From: an uncultured Bacteroidales bacterium
GTDB lineage: Bacteria; Bacteroidota; Bacteroidia; Bacteroidales; Paludibacteraceae
Direction: 5' to 3'
NCBI GenBank assembly: GCA_902799705.1
Contig: CADCBP010000005.1
Location: 62,001 to 126,000 of the forward strand
DNA: 64,000 nucleotides
Shown: piece after piece, positions 26,185-36,894 of the stretch
Numbering within the stretch: the stretch's first letter is position 1
How the letters are laid out: the number at the start of each line of letters is the position of its first letter
Program-made: the position numbers and the translations under genes
The notes under the pieces: generated by a model
What the model was told of the DNA's origin: nothing
Seen by the model: the letters and a program-made list of their open reading frames with translations, nothing else
The model's database searches: none

Positions 26185-27786
26185 ATGACCCAAAAGTATG
26201 ATTTTCTTATTATCGGCGGCGGAGTAGCCGGTATGAGTTTTGCGCTGAAAGTAGCGCGAGCCGGAAAATACAAGATTGCGTTGTGCTGCAAAACAACGTT
26301 AGAAGAAGCCAACACGGCCAAAGCACAAGGAGGTATCGCCTCCGTGACGAACCTTAAAGTTGACGATTTTGAGAAGCACATCCACGACACGATGGTAGCC
26401 GGTGACTGGTTGAGTGACCCTGCAGCTGTCGAGCAGGTCGTTCGTAATGCCCCGAAAGGAATCGAAGAACTCGTTCATTGGGGTGTTAACTTCGACAAGA
26501 ACGCAGACGGTACATTCGACTTACACCGTGAAGGCGGTCACTCCGAGTTCCGCATTCTTCATCACGCCGATGATACCGGCGCAGAGATTCAACGCGGGCT
26601 AATGGAAGCTGTGCGGGCGAATCCGTTCATTGAGGTGCTAGAAAATCATTTTGCCGTGGAGATCATCACCCAGCATCACCTGGGCGTACGCGTGACTCGC
26701 CGCACCCCGGATATAGAATGTTACGGTGCATACATCCTTAATCCTGAGACACAAAAGATCGACACCTATCTAAGCCGTATAACCCTGATGGCAACCGGCG
26801 GTACCGGTGCCGTCTATGCCACGACGACCAATCCGGAGATTGCAACCGGCGACGGTATCGCGATGGTTTACCGCGCCAAAGGACTCGTCAAAGACATGGA
26901 GTTTGTTCAGTTCCACCCGACAAGCCTGTTCAACCCCAAAGAGACCCATCCGGCGTACCTGATCACGGAGGCCATGCGCGGTTACGGAGGTATATTACGA
27001 TTGCCGAACGGCGAGGAGTTCATGCAGAAATACGACCCGCGTCTGAGCCTCGCCCCGCGAGACATCGTTGCCCGCGCGATAGACAACGAGATGAAAATCC
27101 ATGCCATCGACCATGTGTGTCTGGATGTCACGCACAAAGACCCCGAAGAGACCAAACATCATTTCCCGAATATCTACGCGAAGTGCCTGAGTATCGGCAT
27201 TGACATTACCAAACAATATATTCCCGTTGCCCCGTGCGCGCACTACATGTGCGGAGGTATTAAGGTAGATTTAGACGGTCAATCCACTATTCACCGGTTG
27301 TACGCAGTAGGCGAATGTTCATGCACGGGCTTGCATGGAGGCAACCGCCTGGCATCGAACTCGCTCATCGAAGCCGTTGTCTATGCCGACGCCGCAGCGA
27401 GACACAGTCTCAGCGTAATAGAAAACTACGATTTCAACGAGAAAATTCCGGCATGGAATGACGAAGGAACGCTGAGTAATGAAGAGCGTGTATTGATTGC
27501 CCAGGACGTCAAAGAAGTCGGTCAAATCATGTCCACCTATGTAGGTATCGTGCGTTCGGATCTTCGTCTGCGCCGTGCATGGGAACGCTTGGATCTGCTT
27601 TACGAAGAGACAGAAGACCTGTTCAAACGCGTGAAGGCTGACAGGGAGATTTGCGAGTTGCGCAACATGATCAATGTAGGATACCTCATCACCCGTCAGG
27701 CTATCGAGCGCAAAGAGAGCCGCGGATTACATTACTCGATTGATTACCCCAAAAAAGAATCCGATCATCCTCAAGAGGTTTGGTAG
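26185..27786 (+). CDS. nadB: L-aspartate oxidase
   Basis: 533 residues. The FAD-binding start is DFLIIGGGVAGMSFALKVARAG. Family blocks AQGGIASVT, HREGGHSEFRILHHADDTG and FVQFHPTSL are present, and near the end HGGNRLASNSLIEAVVYA. It oxidises L-aspartate to iminoaspartate, the first step of de novo NAD synthesis. nadA and nadC are not adjacent. An 18-bp palindrome just upstream suggests dedicated control. The next gene, a giant surface protein, starts 11 bases after its stop codon. Confidence 0.95.
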   Translation: MTQKYDFLIIGGGVAGMSFALKVARAGKYKIALCCKTTLEEANTAKAQGGIASVTNLKVDDFEKHIHDTMVAGDWLSDPAAVEQVVRNAPKGIEELVHWGVNFDKNADGTFDLHREGGHSEFRILHHADDTGAEIQRGLMEAVRANPFIEVLENHFAVEIITQHHLGVRVTRRTPDIECYGAYILNPETQKIDTYLSRITLMATGGTGAVYATTTNPEIATGDGIAMVYRAKGLVKDMEFVQFHPTSLFNPKETHPAYLITEAMRGYGGILRLPNGEEFMQKYDPRLSLAPRDIVARAIDNEMKIHAIDHVCLDVTHKDPEETKHHFPNIYAKCLSIGIDITKQYIPVAPCAHYMCGGIKVDLDGQSTIHRLYAVGECSCTGLHGGNRLASNSLIEAVVYADAAARHSLSVIENYDFNEKIPAWNDEGTLSNEERVLIAQDVKEVGQIMSTYVGIVRSDLRLRRAWERLDLLYEETEDLFKRVKADREICELRNMINVGYLITRQAIERKESRGLHYSIDYPKKESDHPQEVW

Positions 27787-27797
27787 GAGCAAATTAA

Positions 27798-30700
27798 ATG
27801 ACAGGAACAAACTTCCGACATATTGCCAAATATCTAATATCATGTGTTCTGCTATGTCTGGCAGTGCATGTCAACGCGCGCGTGTTCGAAGAGGGGGAAG
27901 TCATTTATGTCCAAAAGGCTCCAAGTAACTGGAGTTGGTACGGCGACAACGAGTATCATGGTAAATTCGCATATTTTTACAAAGAAGGAGGTTCTTCCTC
28001 TGCATGGAGTGAAGAGGCGAAAACCGTAGATCAATGTGATGATGTATTCAAAATAGTCGTTCCCGCGGGCGAATGGACCCATGTAATCCTGACGCGTAAC
28101 AGTGTCAACAGCGGACCGGACTGGAGTAATGTCTATGACAATGGGACAGAGAATGTCAACAAGAGTGCGGATATCAAAATACCTGACGACCAAAACTACC
28201 TGGACAATTTCCGCCAATATAAAGATGCTGTCTCCCGTCCTGAATCCGATAAATGGCACTGGAGTGACTGCTATTTCTATCGGCCGACAGATGACCCGGT
28301 ATCGGTAACCAAAATCGGCCAGGCAGATAAGGAAATTATCGAAGTCTGCACCCAATCATCGGGTGATCCGCTGTCGTTACAACCCCGTCTTATCAATGCT
28401 ATAGACGGTTACGACTATATTCAGGGTCGTACTTGGTTCAAATGGGACGGTGTGAAATGGAAAGAACTCCCGTACGCCAATGGTGATTGGGGATTCAGCG
28501 GTCCCGGAGGGTTGAATGAAACAATAGGTGCTTCGGGTAGTCATACCTATTATTTCCTCTCCTCGAAAGAACCTGCCAAACAACGGTTTATTGAGATCTC
28601 TGTTACCAAAGACTGCTCTCCAACTTGCGAGATTACGGATTTCGGTGTTGTTACCTCCAGCGTAAACGTCCACGACAGCACCTATACGTTGGATGGTGTA
28701 GTTGCCTTTGGAGATGCTTTGGGTCAGACCTTACACATCAGTGTCATGGATGCCAAAGGCGAACATCATGTAGATTACGCTGCCCCCACTACTCCGTTTA
28801 TTTTCAGTCTTCCGAATTTATATGCCGATGGCTCGACCTTAATAGCCACCGCCAGTTTCCTTAATTCCGGATGTACCCGTAATTCAGATCCTTACGAGGC
28901 TCCCAATGCTATAGATGGAATCAAAACCACCACATTAAACATAAAGCACAAGGAAACTTCCATCCTCACTCCATCGACCTCTGGTACGGATGGGTTCAAG
29001 TGGCACGACGGGAACACGACAGAACATGAACGCAAGATACCCGAATATTGCTTTGACACCACGCTTGTTTATACGTACTATGAGTATGAACCAGCGCCTT
29101 CAGCGACCGGCAACCTGATTGAAAACGGTGACTTCTCTGCCGATGAAAGTTTTTACGGCGACAGAAACAGAAGTATTGCAATTAAGGGTTCTGCCATCAG
29201 TGAATACAATTTCTGGGGTAAGGATGTATATGCCGAAAGTGATTTTTATGACAGATACAAAGACGGCGATAATAGTTTATTCGGCGGCTTCTCCATTGTT
29301 ACCAATGCCAACGACTTTTGGAAACGCTTCACAGACAAGATTACAGCTAAAGTCGGTGACCGTTATGCTTTGTTCGATGCGGACAGCAGCGGTGTGAAGA
29401 AAGCTTGGTTTATCGATACAAACAAAAGTCCTAAACTGAAGCTGGCAAAAGGAACCAACTATATGTTCTCTTTCTGGGTGGCAAACATCAACAATTATGG
29501 TGAGATGAACAATGCTGCCATTTTGCAGTTTGCTATCAAATACAAACAAAACGGCTCTTGGAGCGAAGAGGAGCTATTAGGTAATCCTATTGACCTGAAC
29601 AACTACAAGGACAATATCTGGCATCAGAATTCCCACGTATATACCTCTCCGGTGGATGCCGAGGAAGTGGAGATTATGGTACGAGACCTTAATACCAACA
29701 AGAACCCGGGAGGTAATGATTTTGCGCTGGATGACATACAGTTCCAGGCTATCACTGTTCATTCACAAGCCATCAAGAACTGCGAGCGTTTCGTTGTAAA
29801 TATCTTCGAACCGGCGGTTACAGTCAATCCTCCGGCTATTCAAATTATAGAGACTCCGGCATGCGGCAAGACCGATTTCACGATGCAAGTGAAAGTGGGC
29901 TACTCTAAGTTGAACACCACATATCCCGTTTCCCTACAGTTGACGGATGATGTTTATGGTGAGATTTTTACCAGTCCCATTGAAATCAATCCGGCTGTTA
30001 ACCCGAAGGAGATAACCCTCACGCTTTCCTCTGCCGACTACGAGAAACTGGTAGCAGACGGCAAGGAACACAAACTGACAGCCCGAATAATCCGTGATGA
30101 CTGTCATGGCGTTGATAAGGGTGGGCAGAACAGCAACACGTACACTGCACCCGGCATTCCGGCTTTGACGGTAACAGACCCCATCGTTCCTACTCCGGAA
30201 TGCGACCAGACAACATTTGATCTTGAGGTAAAGACAAACTATGCATATCTGACAGGCTCCCAATTATTATTCTATTGGGATGGAGAGTTACATTCGGAAG
30301 CTACGAAGACCATTTCCTACAGCCCGGAACTTGCAGAACCTTTAACCACAACACTGACCAATCTCACCTACGATGGTGGAAAGCATACTCTTCTGATTTG
30401 CACCAATAACACCACTCTTGACTGCCAAGACACCAAAGATATCGAAGTGCCGTTCTCACCGTATATTTATGATTATTCTGCAACACCGGAGCAAATGAAA
30501 TGTGACGAAAAAACCTATAATGTGACTGTTGACTTTTTTGTCACCAACGGGCAAGGCAAGAATATAACAGTCTGGGGCAAGGAACAATCACAGACCTTTG
30601 CTGCGAAAGAGGGAGAGAATTCCGTTACATTCAAAGATATAGAAATCGACGAAAAGGAAGACTACTTCGACATCTGGTTTGAAGATGCAGTTGGCTGTAC

Positions 30701-31826
30701 GAACAAGAAGACCGCCAAATACACGGAACCTGTTATGCCGAAATTGGAAAACATAGTGCCAAATATTCCTACGTCAGTCGCATGTAATACTACCACCTTC
30801 GATATGAGTGTCACTTTTGACTATATCAATCAGGACGGTACGTTGGATGTGAATGTGGATGACACTATACATAGTACACTATCTTCTCCATTCGTATCCA
30901 ATAGTACGACCATTCAAACGGTAACAGCTACTTTTACTGGTCTTCCGGCAGACGGTACAAAGTCCCGTGAACTCAACATCGTCTTTACAGGAGGAACACA
31001 CTCATGCAAACCCGAACCGATTCTTTTTGATGCTCCTACGATGCCGACTTTTGACGTCCACAACATGGCATTCAGTACATCTGGGGAGTGCACAGATGAG
31101 ACGGCAACGCTGATTTTTGATTTGGAATACACCTACCAGCAAGGCAAACTCCTTTATAATGTGGATGGTGGTCCGGACTCTATCAAAGATATTACCGAGC
31201 AAAGCTCTCTCCTAACACTCACGGGTCTTAAATACGAAGGTATTCCTGCTGACGGAAAAACAGATCACGTACTCAATATAGTCTTCAATGGTGCAAATAG
31301 TTGTGAGGGAAGTTTTGCACTGCCGCAAGCACCGTCATCACCGGTTATCAATTCTGTAACGCAAGCATTTAAACCAGAATTTGTACCCAGTGAAGAACAA
31401 TACCATGTTACATTGACGGTCAATTACAGCAATGCGTTGGGTAAGGACATCAAAATCAAAGATGGAGAGACAGTAATCAAATCCCGGACAGTCAATACCG
31501 ATGAAGGGACTATAAATATCCAACTTGATTTCGACCTCGGTACCAGTCATGAGCTCAAGGTATATTTCGATGGACGTGAAGAATGTGCGAAAACACTGAA
31601 CGTCGTATCTACAGTTGAGCACCAGACCATCTGTCCGGGAGACAGTATTGTGGGGTGGTATGATGAGCCTACGCTGTATCCAACGGAGAGCATGCACGAG
31701 TTCGTACATACTATCGAGGAAGATGACAAGAAGATGATTATCACTTTGCAGGTCTCATTCTTCTCTGTTCCTGCACCTATAGAGGAATGGGATGCACGAG
31801 TTCGTACATATTATCGAGGAAGATGA
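27798..31826 (+). CDS. giant T9SS-cargo surface protein, 5' part of a gene broken by a 100-bp duplication
   Basis: 1342 residues, with a signal peptide after a short polar start (about 10-32, LISCVLLCLAVHVNA). A module at about 437-620, starting NLIENGDFSADE and ending in a jelly-roll-like stretch with FALDDIQFQ, resembles carbohydrate-binding modules of the CBM4/9 type. The rest is a series of about 90-residue Ig-like repeats, each starting with a C-x-x-TF/T-x-x-[VM] strand (CGKTDFTMQV, CDQTTFDLEV, CDEKTYNVTV, CNTTTFDMSV). The natural C-terminus is lost: after IEEW the frame shifts into the second copy of a 100-bp duplication and ends DARVRTYYRGR. The true continuation is at 31792-32922. Confidence 0.8.
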   Translation: MTGTNFRHIAKYLISCVLLCLAVHVNARVFEEGEVIYVQKAPSNWSWYGDNEYHGKFAYFYKEGGSSSAWSEEAKTVDQCDDVFKIVVPAGEWTHVILTRNSVNSGPDWSNVYDNGTENVNKSADIKIPDDQNYLDNFRQYKDAVSRPESDKWHWSDCYFYRPTDDPVSVTKIGQADKEIIEVCTQSSGDPLSLQPRLINAIDGYDYIQGRTWFKWDGVKWKELPYANGDWGFSGPGGLNETIGASGSHTYYFLSSKEPAKQRFIEISVTKDCSPTCEITDFGVVTSSVNVHDSTYTLDGVVAFGDALGQTLHISVMDAKGEHHVDYAAPTTPFIFSLPNLYADGSTLIATASFLNSGCTRNSDPYEAPNAIDGIKTTTLNIKHKETSILTPSTSGTDGFKWHDGNTTEHERKIPEYCFDTTLVYTYYEYEPAPSATGNLIENGDFSADESFYGDRNRSIAIKGSAISEYNFWGKDVYAESDFYDRYKDGDNSLFGGFSIVTNANDFWKRFTDKITAKVGDRYALFDADSSGVKKAWFIDTNKSPKLKLAKGTNYMFSFWVANINNYGEMNNAAILQFAIKYKQNGSWSEEELLGNPIDLNNYKDNIWHQNSHVYTSPVDAEEVEIMVRDLNTNKNPGGNDFALDDIQFQAITVHSQAIKNCERFVVNIFEPAVTVNPPAIQIIETPACGKTDFTMQVKVGYSKLNTTYPVSLQLTDDVYGEIFTSPIEINPAVNPKEITLTLSSADYEKLVADGKEHKLTARIIRDDCHGVDKGGQNSNTYTAPGIPALTVTDPIVPTPECDQTTFDLEVKTNYAYLTGSQLLFYWDGELHSEATKTISYSPELAEPLTTTLTNLTYDGGKHTLLICTNNTTLDCQDTKDIEVPFSPYIYDYSATPEQMKCDEKTYNVTVDFFVTNGQGKNITVWGKEQSQTFAAKEGENSVTFKDIEIDEKEDYFDIWFEDAVGCTNKKTAKYTEPVMPKLENIVPNIPTSVACNTTTFDMSVTFDYINQDGTLDVNVDDTIHSTLSSPFVSNSTTIQTVTATFTGLPADGTKSRELNIVFTGGTHSCKPEPILFDAPTMPTFDVHNMAFSTSGECTDETATLIFDLEYTYQQGKLLYNVDGGPDSIKDITEQSSLLTLTGLKYEGIPADGKTDHVLNIVFNGANSCEGSFALPQAPSSPVINSVTQAFKPEFVPSEEQYHVTLTVNYSNALGKDIKIKDGETVIKSRTVNTDEGTINIQLDFDLGTSHELKVYFDGREECAKTLNVVSTVEHQTICPGDSIVGWYDEPTLYPTESMHEFVHTIEEDDKKMIITLQVSFFSVPAPIEEWDARVRTYYRGR

Positions 31827-31890
31827 CAAGAAGATGATCATCACTTTGCAGGTCTCATTCTTCTCTGTTCCTGCACCTATAGAGGAATGG
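31692..31890. repeat. 100-bp-period tandem duplication that splits the surface protein gene
   Basis: The 99 bases 31692-31790 recur at 31792-31890 with only two differences (C to T and T to C), separated by one G. The period of 100 is not a multiple of three, so the second copy shifts the frame. Removing one period joins HEFVH...PIEEW directly to KNICEGTSYEW. Confidence 0.95.
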
Positions 31891-32922
31891 AAAAATATCT
31901 GCGAAGGTACTTCTTATGAATGGCAAGGTCAGACATACACCGAAGCAGGAAATTACTCTATCACATTAGAGACTGAGGAAGGGTGTACGTACCCAGCCAC
32001 TCTCCACCTCTCCGTCTTCCCTACCTATGATATGCCGGCGAAGGATACGACCATTATTGACGGTGAGACGTACACATGGAACGGGACAGATTATGAGACG
32101 GAAGGTGTCTATACCCAAAAACTGCAAACTGAGCATGGATGCGATAGTACCGTCACTCTGAATCTAAGCATCGCGGAAAACATCGTTGAGAATGTCTCTT
32201 TCAATATTGCCGAGCAATGCGCGGGCGAGGGAGCGTTAGAGATTGCTATTCAGCACACCGGCTATCTAACAGACGCACAATTAACCTTCTCCGAAGATGC
32301 TATACGGGCAGGCTTTGAGAATGGCACCTATCCGATAATAAACGATACCGTAACCATTCCATACAATGTCAAGGCGGGTATCTTCTCGGTAGGTATCGAG
32401 TTGTGGTTCCATAGCCGACTTAAATATAGCGGCAATGCACCGTTCACACTGCTATTCCCGTCAAGCGTATTAGAGCAGGGTTGGATGGATGCCATCTTCG
32501 TGCTCACACATGACTATAACGGCGGTTATGATTTCACAGATTTCCAATGGTACAAGAAAGGTCAAATGCTTGTTGGAGAAACAGGTCCCTATCTATACCA
32601 GCCTCTTGAGATAGGCGCAGAATATAGTGCAATGTTGACTGAGTTGAGTGGTCTAAGACTAATGACCTGTCCGATTATCATCACAGAACATACGGATATC
32701 ACCCTCTATCCTACTATCGTAACGCGCAAAGAAATGATGCGTGTCTCCGTGACGCAGAATGCTCTTCTGACAATGTATAGTATGATGGGCGAAAAAGTAA
32801 GCACCCATTCCCTCACTCACGGGGAGACACAGATAGAAGCCCCGATGACACAAGGAATCTACCTGGCAGAGGTGGTTTTGGAATCCGGGAAACGCAAAGT
32901 CATTAAAATTATGGTGAGATGA
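31792..32922 (+). pseudogene. 3' part of the split surface protein, with T9SS type A sorting domain
   Basis: 376 codons from an internal ATG in the second repeat copy. Without the duplication it would be the C-terminal quarter of the 27798 gene. It contains two repeats of the pattern C-EG-x-SYEWQGQTYTEAGNYS and DGETYTWNGTDYETEG, common just before sorting domains. The last 70 residues, from LYPTIVTRKEMMRVSVTQNA to the Lys/Arg-rich end, form a T9SS type A sorting domain (TMYSMMGEKV, then GIYLAEVVLESGKRKVIKI). Alone it has no signal peptide and could not be exported, so the broken allele is probably non-functional. Confidence 0.8.
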
Positions 32923-33848
32923 AACGGAAATTAGTAATCATAGCAGCTATACTGACGGTGCAAATGACCTTTGCGCAGCATTATATAGGTGTCGGAGCAT
33001 CCGTGTCTTCTCCTATCCAACTGGACAAGTCTGCCGCAACCAAACCCCTCATTGGATGGGGTGAAGGCGTCACACTGCAATACCAATACCGCCGTGGGCA
33101 TTTCCTGCTGAGTATCGGAGCGGCTGTATCCGGAGAACACCCGCGCGTAAGTGTGGCAGACGAGACATTTGATCCACGAATGATGGACACCCGCGGAATA
33201 GAATTTAACTATCTCGGTTCTCTGAAAAGCCGTAGTGACTTGAGTTCAACGTTGTGGTTTCATACACCTGTGATGATTGGTTTTGAGACGTATCCGTTCT
33301 ATATGATGGTGGGTGCGCAATATAGTTTATTCCTTACTTCCTGGACACATCAAACGGCACAACTGGCAGCCGCAGCGGATTATTTGGGTAGATACTATGA
33401 TGACTATATTGACGACATGCCTACTCACGGGTATCATGACTATCAACCCGTTTCAACGGAAGGAAGGATGAGATACAAAAACGACATCCGTGCGCTTGTC
33501 GAGTTGGGAGGAACTCTACCCATCGGTCAAAACAGCAACGGGTTGGACAAGCTGCTTCGTATTGGAGCTTATGCGGAAATAGGATTGATGGACGTGTTGG
33601 ACAAACCTGCCGCGCAAAACAAGACGGAATGGGATGTGTCCCAATACATGCATGTAGCAATGAACCATATTTATTCAGCCGCCAACGCCAATGCAGGGTC
33701 GTTACGAAACATCGTAGTGGGTGTGCGTGTTACGTGTCTGTTCCCAGCCGGTGGCGAATCGAAGAAAAGCAAACACTACAGGACAAACAGCAAATCCTCA
33801 AAATACAAATGCCGTTGTATAGGTAACCCTTATTTCTACTATTACTAA
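32919..33848 (+). CDS. probable outer-membrane beta-barrel protein, partner of the T9SS cargo
   Basis: 309 residues with a signal peptide (MKRKLVIIAAILTVQMTFAQ). The rest alternates polar and aromatic or hydrophobic residues as in barrel strands (ITLQYQYRRGHFLLSIGAAV-like hairpins, FYMMVGAQYSLFLTSW). The start overlaps the stop codon of the sorting-domain part by four bases (ATGA), implying translational coupling. Such barrels after T9SS adhesins are reminiscent of PorP/SprF-like partners, but I do not see a clear PorP signature. The last 30 residues are unusually basic with Cys and Tyr and may reflect a small frameshift. Confidence 0.65.
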   Translation: MKRKLVIIAAILTVQMTFAQHYIGVGASVSSPIQLDKSAATKPLIGWGEGVTLQYQYRRGHFLLSIGAAVSGEHPRVSVADETFDPRMMDTRGIEFNYLGSLKSRSDLSSTLWFHTPVMIGFETYPFYMMVGAQYSLFLTSWTHQTAQLAAAADYLGRYYDDYIDDMPTHGYHDYQPVSTEGRMRYKNDIRALVELGGTLPIGQNSNGLDKLLRIGAYAEIGLMDVLDKPAAQNKTEWDVSQYMHVAMNHIYSAANANAGSLRNIVVGVRVTCLFPAGGESKKSKHYRTNSKSSKYKCRCIGNPYFYYY

Positions 33849-33858
33849 ATCCGCTGCA

Positions 33859-34641
33859 ATGAAAGCCATCTCCTTACATAGCGTAGTCCCCGTGCGGACG
33901 GAAGCGCGCGAAGGCGCGGAACAAAGTACACAGATGCTCTTCGGAGAATTATGCACGATAATAAAGCATTCAGATCGCTGGACGTTCATTCGTTTGGAGT
34001 CCGACAGACAGGAAGGATGGGTGGACGCGAAGATGATTGCTCCGATGAATACGGAGGAAGAGAAGGGTTATCGTGCAGCGCTGCAGAATGCCGCGATGGT
34101 GGCCATGCCAATGGCATACGCCGTAAGCGAGAACAATGGTCAGACTATTCCTTTGACGGCTGGTACGCGACTGGCTAATTATAAAGACGGACGCTTCGAA
34201 GTATTAGGTGTGGGTTTTCGTATCGACCCGTCGATGGTGCTTACTATGCCGCGGGAGATGAGTCAGGAGAACTTGTTGCAGGCCGTTCGTTTTTTCATCA
34301 ATATCCCGTATCTATGGGGCGGCAAGAATGCAATGGGCATGGATTGCTCGGGTTTCACACAAGTGGTAATGAGTCTCTTCGGCAAGTCATTGCTTCGCAA
34401 TGCCAGTGAACAAGTGACGCAAGGACGTGAGGTCAAGAAATTGAAAGACGTGCATGCCGGTGATCTGGTATTTTTCGGCCATGAGGATGGCAAAATCAGT
34501 CATGTAGGCATCGCTATTGATTCCGATCGGGTCATCCATTGCTCTGGCAGAGTAAAAGTGGAAAAGCTCGATGAGACCGGAATTTTCTCTGCGGAGCAAG
34601 GTGCTTACACCCATCATCTGGCGGCTATTCGTCGCATATAA
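33859..34641 (+). CDS. NlpC/P60 cysteine peptidase with SH3-like domains
   Basis: 260 residues. Bacterial SH3-like strands cover about 1-115 (VVPVRTEAREGAEQSTQMLFGE, then WTFIRLESDRQEGWVDAKMI). The NlpC/P60 domain follows: catalytic cysteine in YLWGGKNAMGMDCSGF near 160, histidine in GKISHVGIAID near 216. These enzymes cut peptide stems of peptidoglycan. No classical signal peptide is visible, so export is uncertain, as for other Bacteroidota members of this type. It lies ten bases after the barrel gene and ten before the helicase gene. Confidence 0.9.
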   Translation: MKAISLHSVVPVRTEAREGAEQSTQMLFGELCTIIKHSDRWTFIRLESDRQEGWVDAKMIAPMNTEEEKGYRAALQNAAMVAMPMAYAVSENNGQTIPLTAGTRLANYKDGRFEVLGVGFRIDPSMVLTMPREMSQENLLQAVRFFINIPYLWGGKNAMGMDCSGFTQVVMSLFGKSLLRNASEQVTQGREVKKLKDVHAGDLVFFGHEDGKISHVGIAIDSDRVIHCSGRVKVEKLDETGIFSAEQGAYTHHLAAIRRI

Positions 34642-34650
34642 AGAACACTT

Positions 34651-36894
34651 ATGGATTTTCTGGATCAATTAAATACATCCCAACGCGAAGCGGTAACCTG
34701 CACCGAAGGTCCGTCGCTTATTGTGGCCGGTGCAGGTTCCGGCAAGACCCGCGTTCTCACCTATCGCATCGCTTATTTGTTGCAGCAGGGTGTACCGGCA
34801 AGCAGTATCATGGCCCTCACTTTTACCAACAAGGCGGCTCGTGAGATGAAAGAGCGTATCATGAAACTGGTCTCTGCCAGCGACGCGCGCTACCTGCGCA
34901 TGGGCACGTTCCATAGTATATGCACGCGCCTCATACGCCCGTACGCGGAACTACTGGGTTATACGCACGACTTCACGATATACGACACTACCGATATGAA
35001 ATCGGTACTTAAGGCGATAGGCAAAGAACGTGGATTGGACGAGAAAGTATATAAACCCGCTGCGGTACTGAGCCGTATTTCCATGGCTAAAAACTGCGGT
35101 ATCAGTCCGGCGCAATACGGCATGAACCAACAGTTGCTGCGCGAAGACCGTGAAATGCGGATGTATGAGACCGCTACGATTTACGAACTCTATCAAGCGC
35201 GACTCAAAGCCGCCAATGCGATGGATTTCGACGATCTGCTGATTAACATGTTGCGATTAATGGATATCAGTCCAGAAGTGCGCGAGCAGTACCAACAACA
35301 ATTCCGTTATCTGCTGGTGGACGAGTACCAGGATACCAACTATATCCAGTTTTTGCTTGTCAAACGGCTGGCTGAACCTCAAAACAACATCTGCGTGGTG
35401 GGTGACGACGCCCAGAGTATCTATTCCTTCCGCGGAGCAGATATCCGCAATATTCTCAATTTCCGTCAGGTGTATCCGCAGGCGAAGTTATTCAAATTAG
35501 AGCGCAACTACCGTTCCACACAGAATATCGTCAATGCCGCTAACTCTCTCATTCACAAGAATGTACACCAGATAGAGAAAACCGTCTATTCGGAAAAAGA
35601 AGAAGGCACTCCTCTGGCGCTGCAAGCTTACATGGACGACCGCGCAGAGGCAGAAGGAGTAACCAAACTGATTCAGTTTGCGCATCGCACAAATGGATAT
35701 GATGATATCGCTGTTTTGTACCGCACGAATGCGCAGTCTCGTGCTTTCGAGAACGAGTTACGCAAGCATAACATTCCATATCGCATCTACGGGGGCACGT
35801 CTTTCTACCAACGCAAAGAGATCAAAGACGCCTTGGGTTATTTCCGTTTGGCCGTCAATCCGCGTGATAACGAAGCACTGCTTCGCATCATCGGTTTTCC
35901 CGGTCGCGGGATAGGTGATACGACCATGAAGAAAGTGGCAACAAATGCCATTGAGCACCATCGCGCATACCTCGACGTGATGCGTGCACCGGAAGATACA
36001 GCATTAGATGTGAGTGCGGCAACAAAGACCAAATTACGGGGGTTTGCAGTGCTCATGGACCAGTTGCGAGCTCTAAGCGATGAGGTGGATGCATACGAGT
36101 TCGCAGAACAGACGCTCCGTATAACCGGTGTTCAAACCGCGCTGACATTAGATCGCACACAGGAAGGAATAGACCGCGCACAGAATGTACAGGAGTTGCT
36201 GAATGCCATTCGGGAATTCGTGGAACAACGTCAGAACGAGGGTATTGACTATACCCCCATCACGGATTTTCTAAGCGAAGTCAGTCTGCTAACGGACCAA
36301 GACGACAACTTGGCGGACACGACGGAACGCGTGACACTGATGACTGTGCATGCAGCCAAAGGTCTGGAGTTTCCGGTGGTGTTCATCGCAGGTCTGGAAG
36401 AAAATCTCTTCCCCTCACAATTCTGCGTGAAACCGCAAGAGATAGAAGAGGAACGCCGTTTATTGTATGTCGCCATCACCCGTGCTATGGATCGCTGTTA
36501 TCTGTCTTTTGCCCGTCAGCGTTTCCGCAACGGACAGGTAGCGTTTAACAGTCCCAGCCGTTTCCTCAATGACATCGACCGTCACTTTTTCGAACTTAGG
36601 AGGCCGGGTACAGACCGTTTTGCGGACAGAGCACAGACTATTACCGCTCCCCGCTTTCAGGAAAGGCCGGTTGCACAGACAAGACCGGTCGCTCCCGTCT
36701 CCGGTGCTACGAGTTCGATTGCTTCGTCAACCTGGAAAGCAGGCGACCGCGTGACGCACCGCGTGTTTGGGGACGGAACAGTAATACGCGCATACCGAGA
36801 CGAAGTGACGGAAAACGACAAGATAGAGATTAACTTCGACAAGCAAGGCACGAAAACACTTCTGCTTACGCATGCGAAGTTGGAAAAAATTTAG
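34651..36894 (+). CDS. pcrA: UvrD/PcrA-type superfamily 1 DNA helicase
   Basis: 747 residues. Helicase motifs are in order: Q-motif region LNTSQREAV, motif I GAGSGKTRVL (27-36), motif Ia TFTNKAAREM, motif II LLVDEYQDTN near 225, motif III GDDAQSIYSFRGA, motif IV YRSTQNI, motif V TVHAAKGLEFPVVF, motif VI YVAITRA. The C-terminal DRVTHRVFGDGTVI segment is a Tudor-like module found in PcrA, which binds RNA polymerase in other bacteria. It unwinds DNA in repair and replication. Its stop codon overlaps that of the convergent chromate transporter gene by four bases. Confidence 0.93.
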   Translation: MDFLDQLNTSQREAVTCTEGPSLIVAGAGSGKTRVLTYRIAYLLQQGVPASSIMALTFTNKAAREMKERIMKLVSASDARYLRMGTFHSICTRLIRPYAELLGYTHDFTIYDTTDMKSVLKAIGKERGLDEKVYKPAAVLSRISMAKNCGISPAQYGMNQQLLREDREMRMYETATIYELYQARLKAANAMDFDDLLINMLRLMDISPEVREQYQQQFRYLLVDEYQDTNYIQFLLVKRLAEPQNNICVVGDDAQSIYSFRGADIRNILNFRQVYPQAKLFKLERNYRSTQNIVNAANSLIHKNVHQIEKTVYSEKEEGTPLALQAYMDDRAEAEGVTKLIQFAHRTNGYDDIAVLYRTNAQSRAFENELRKHNIPYRIYGGTSFYQRKEIKDALGYFRLAVNPRDNEALLRIIGFPGRGIGDTTMKKVATNAIEHHRAYLDVMRAPEDTALDVSAATKTKLRGFAVLMDQLRALSDEVDAYEFAEQTLRITGVQTALTLDRTQEGIDRAQNVQELLNAIREFVEQRQNEGIDYTPITDFLSEVSLLTDQDDNLADTTERVTLMTVHAAKGLEFPVVFIAGLEENLFPSQFCVKPQEIEEERRLLYVAITRAMDRCYLSFARQRFRNGQVAFNSPSRFLNDIDRHFFELRRPGTDRFADRAQTITAPRFQERPVAQTRPVAPVSGATSSIASSTWKAGDRVTHRVFGDGTVIRAYRDEVTENDKIEINFDKQGTKTLLLTHAKLEKI

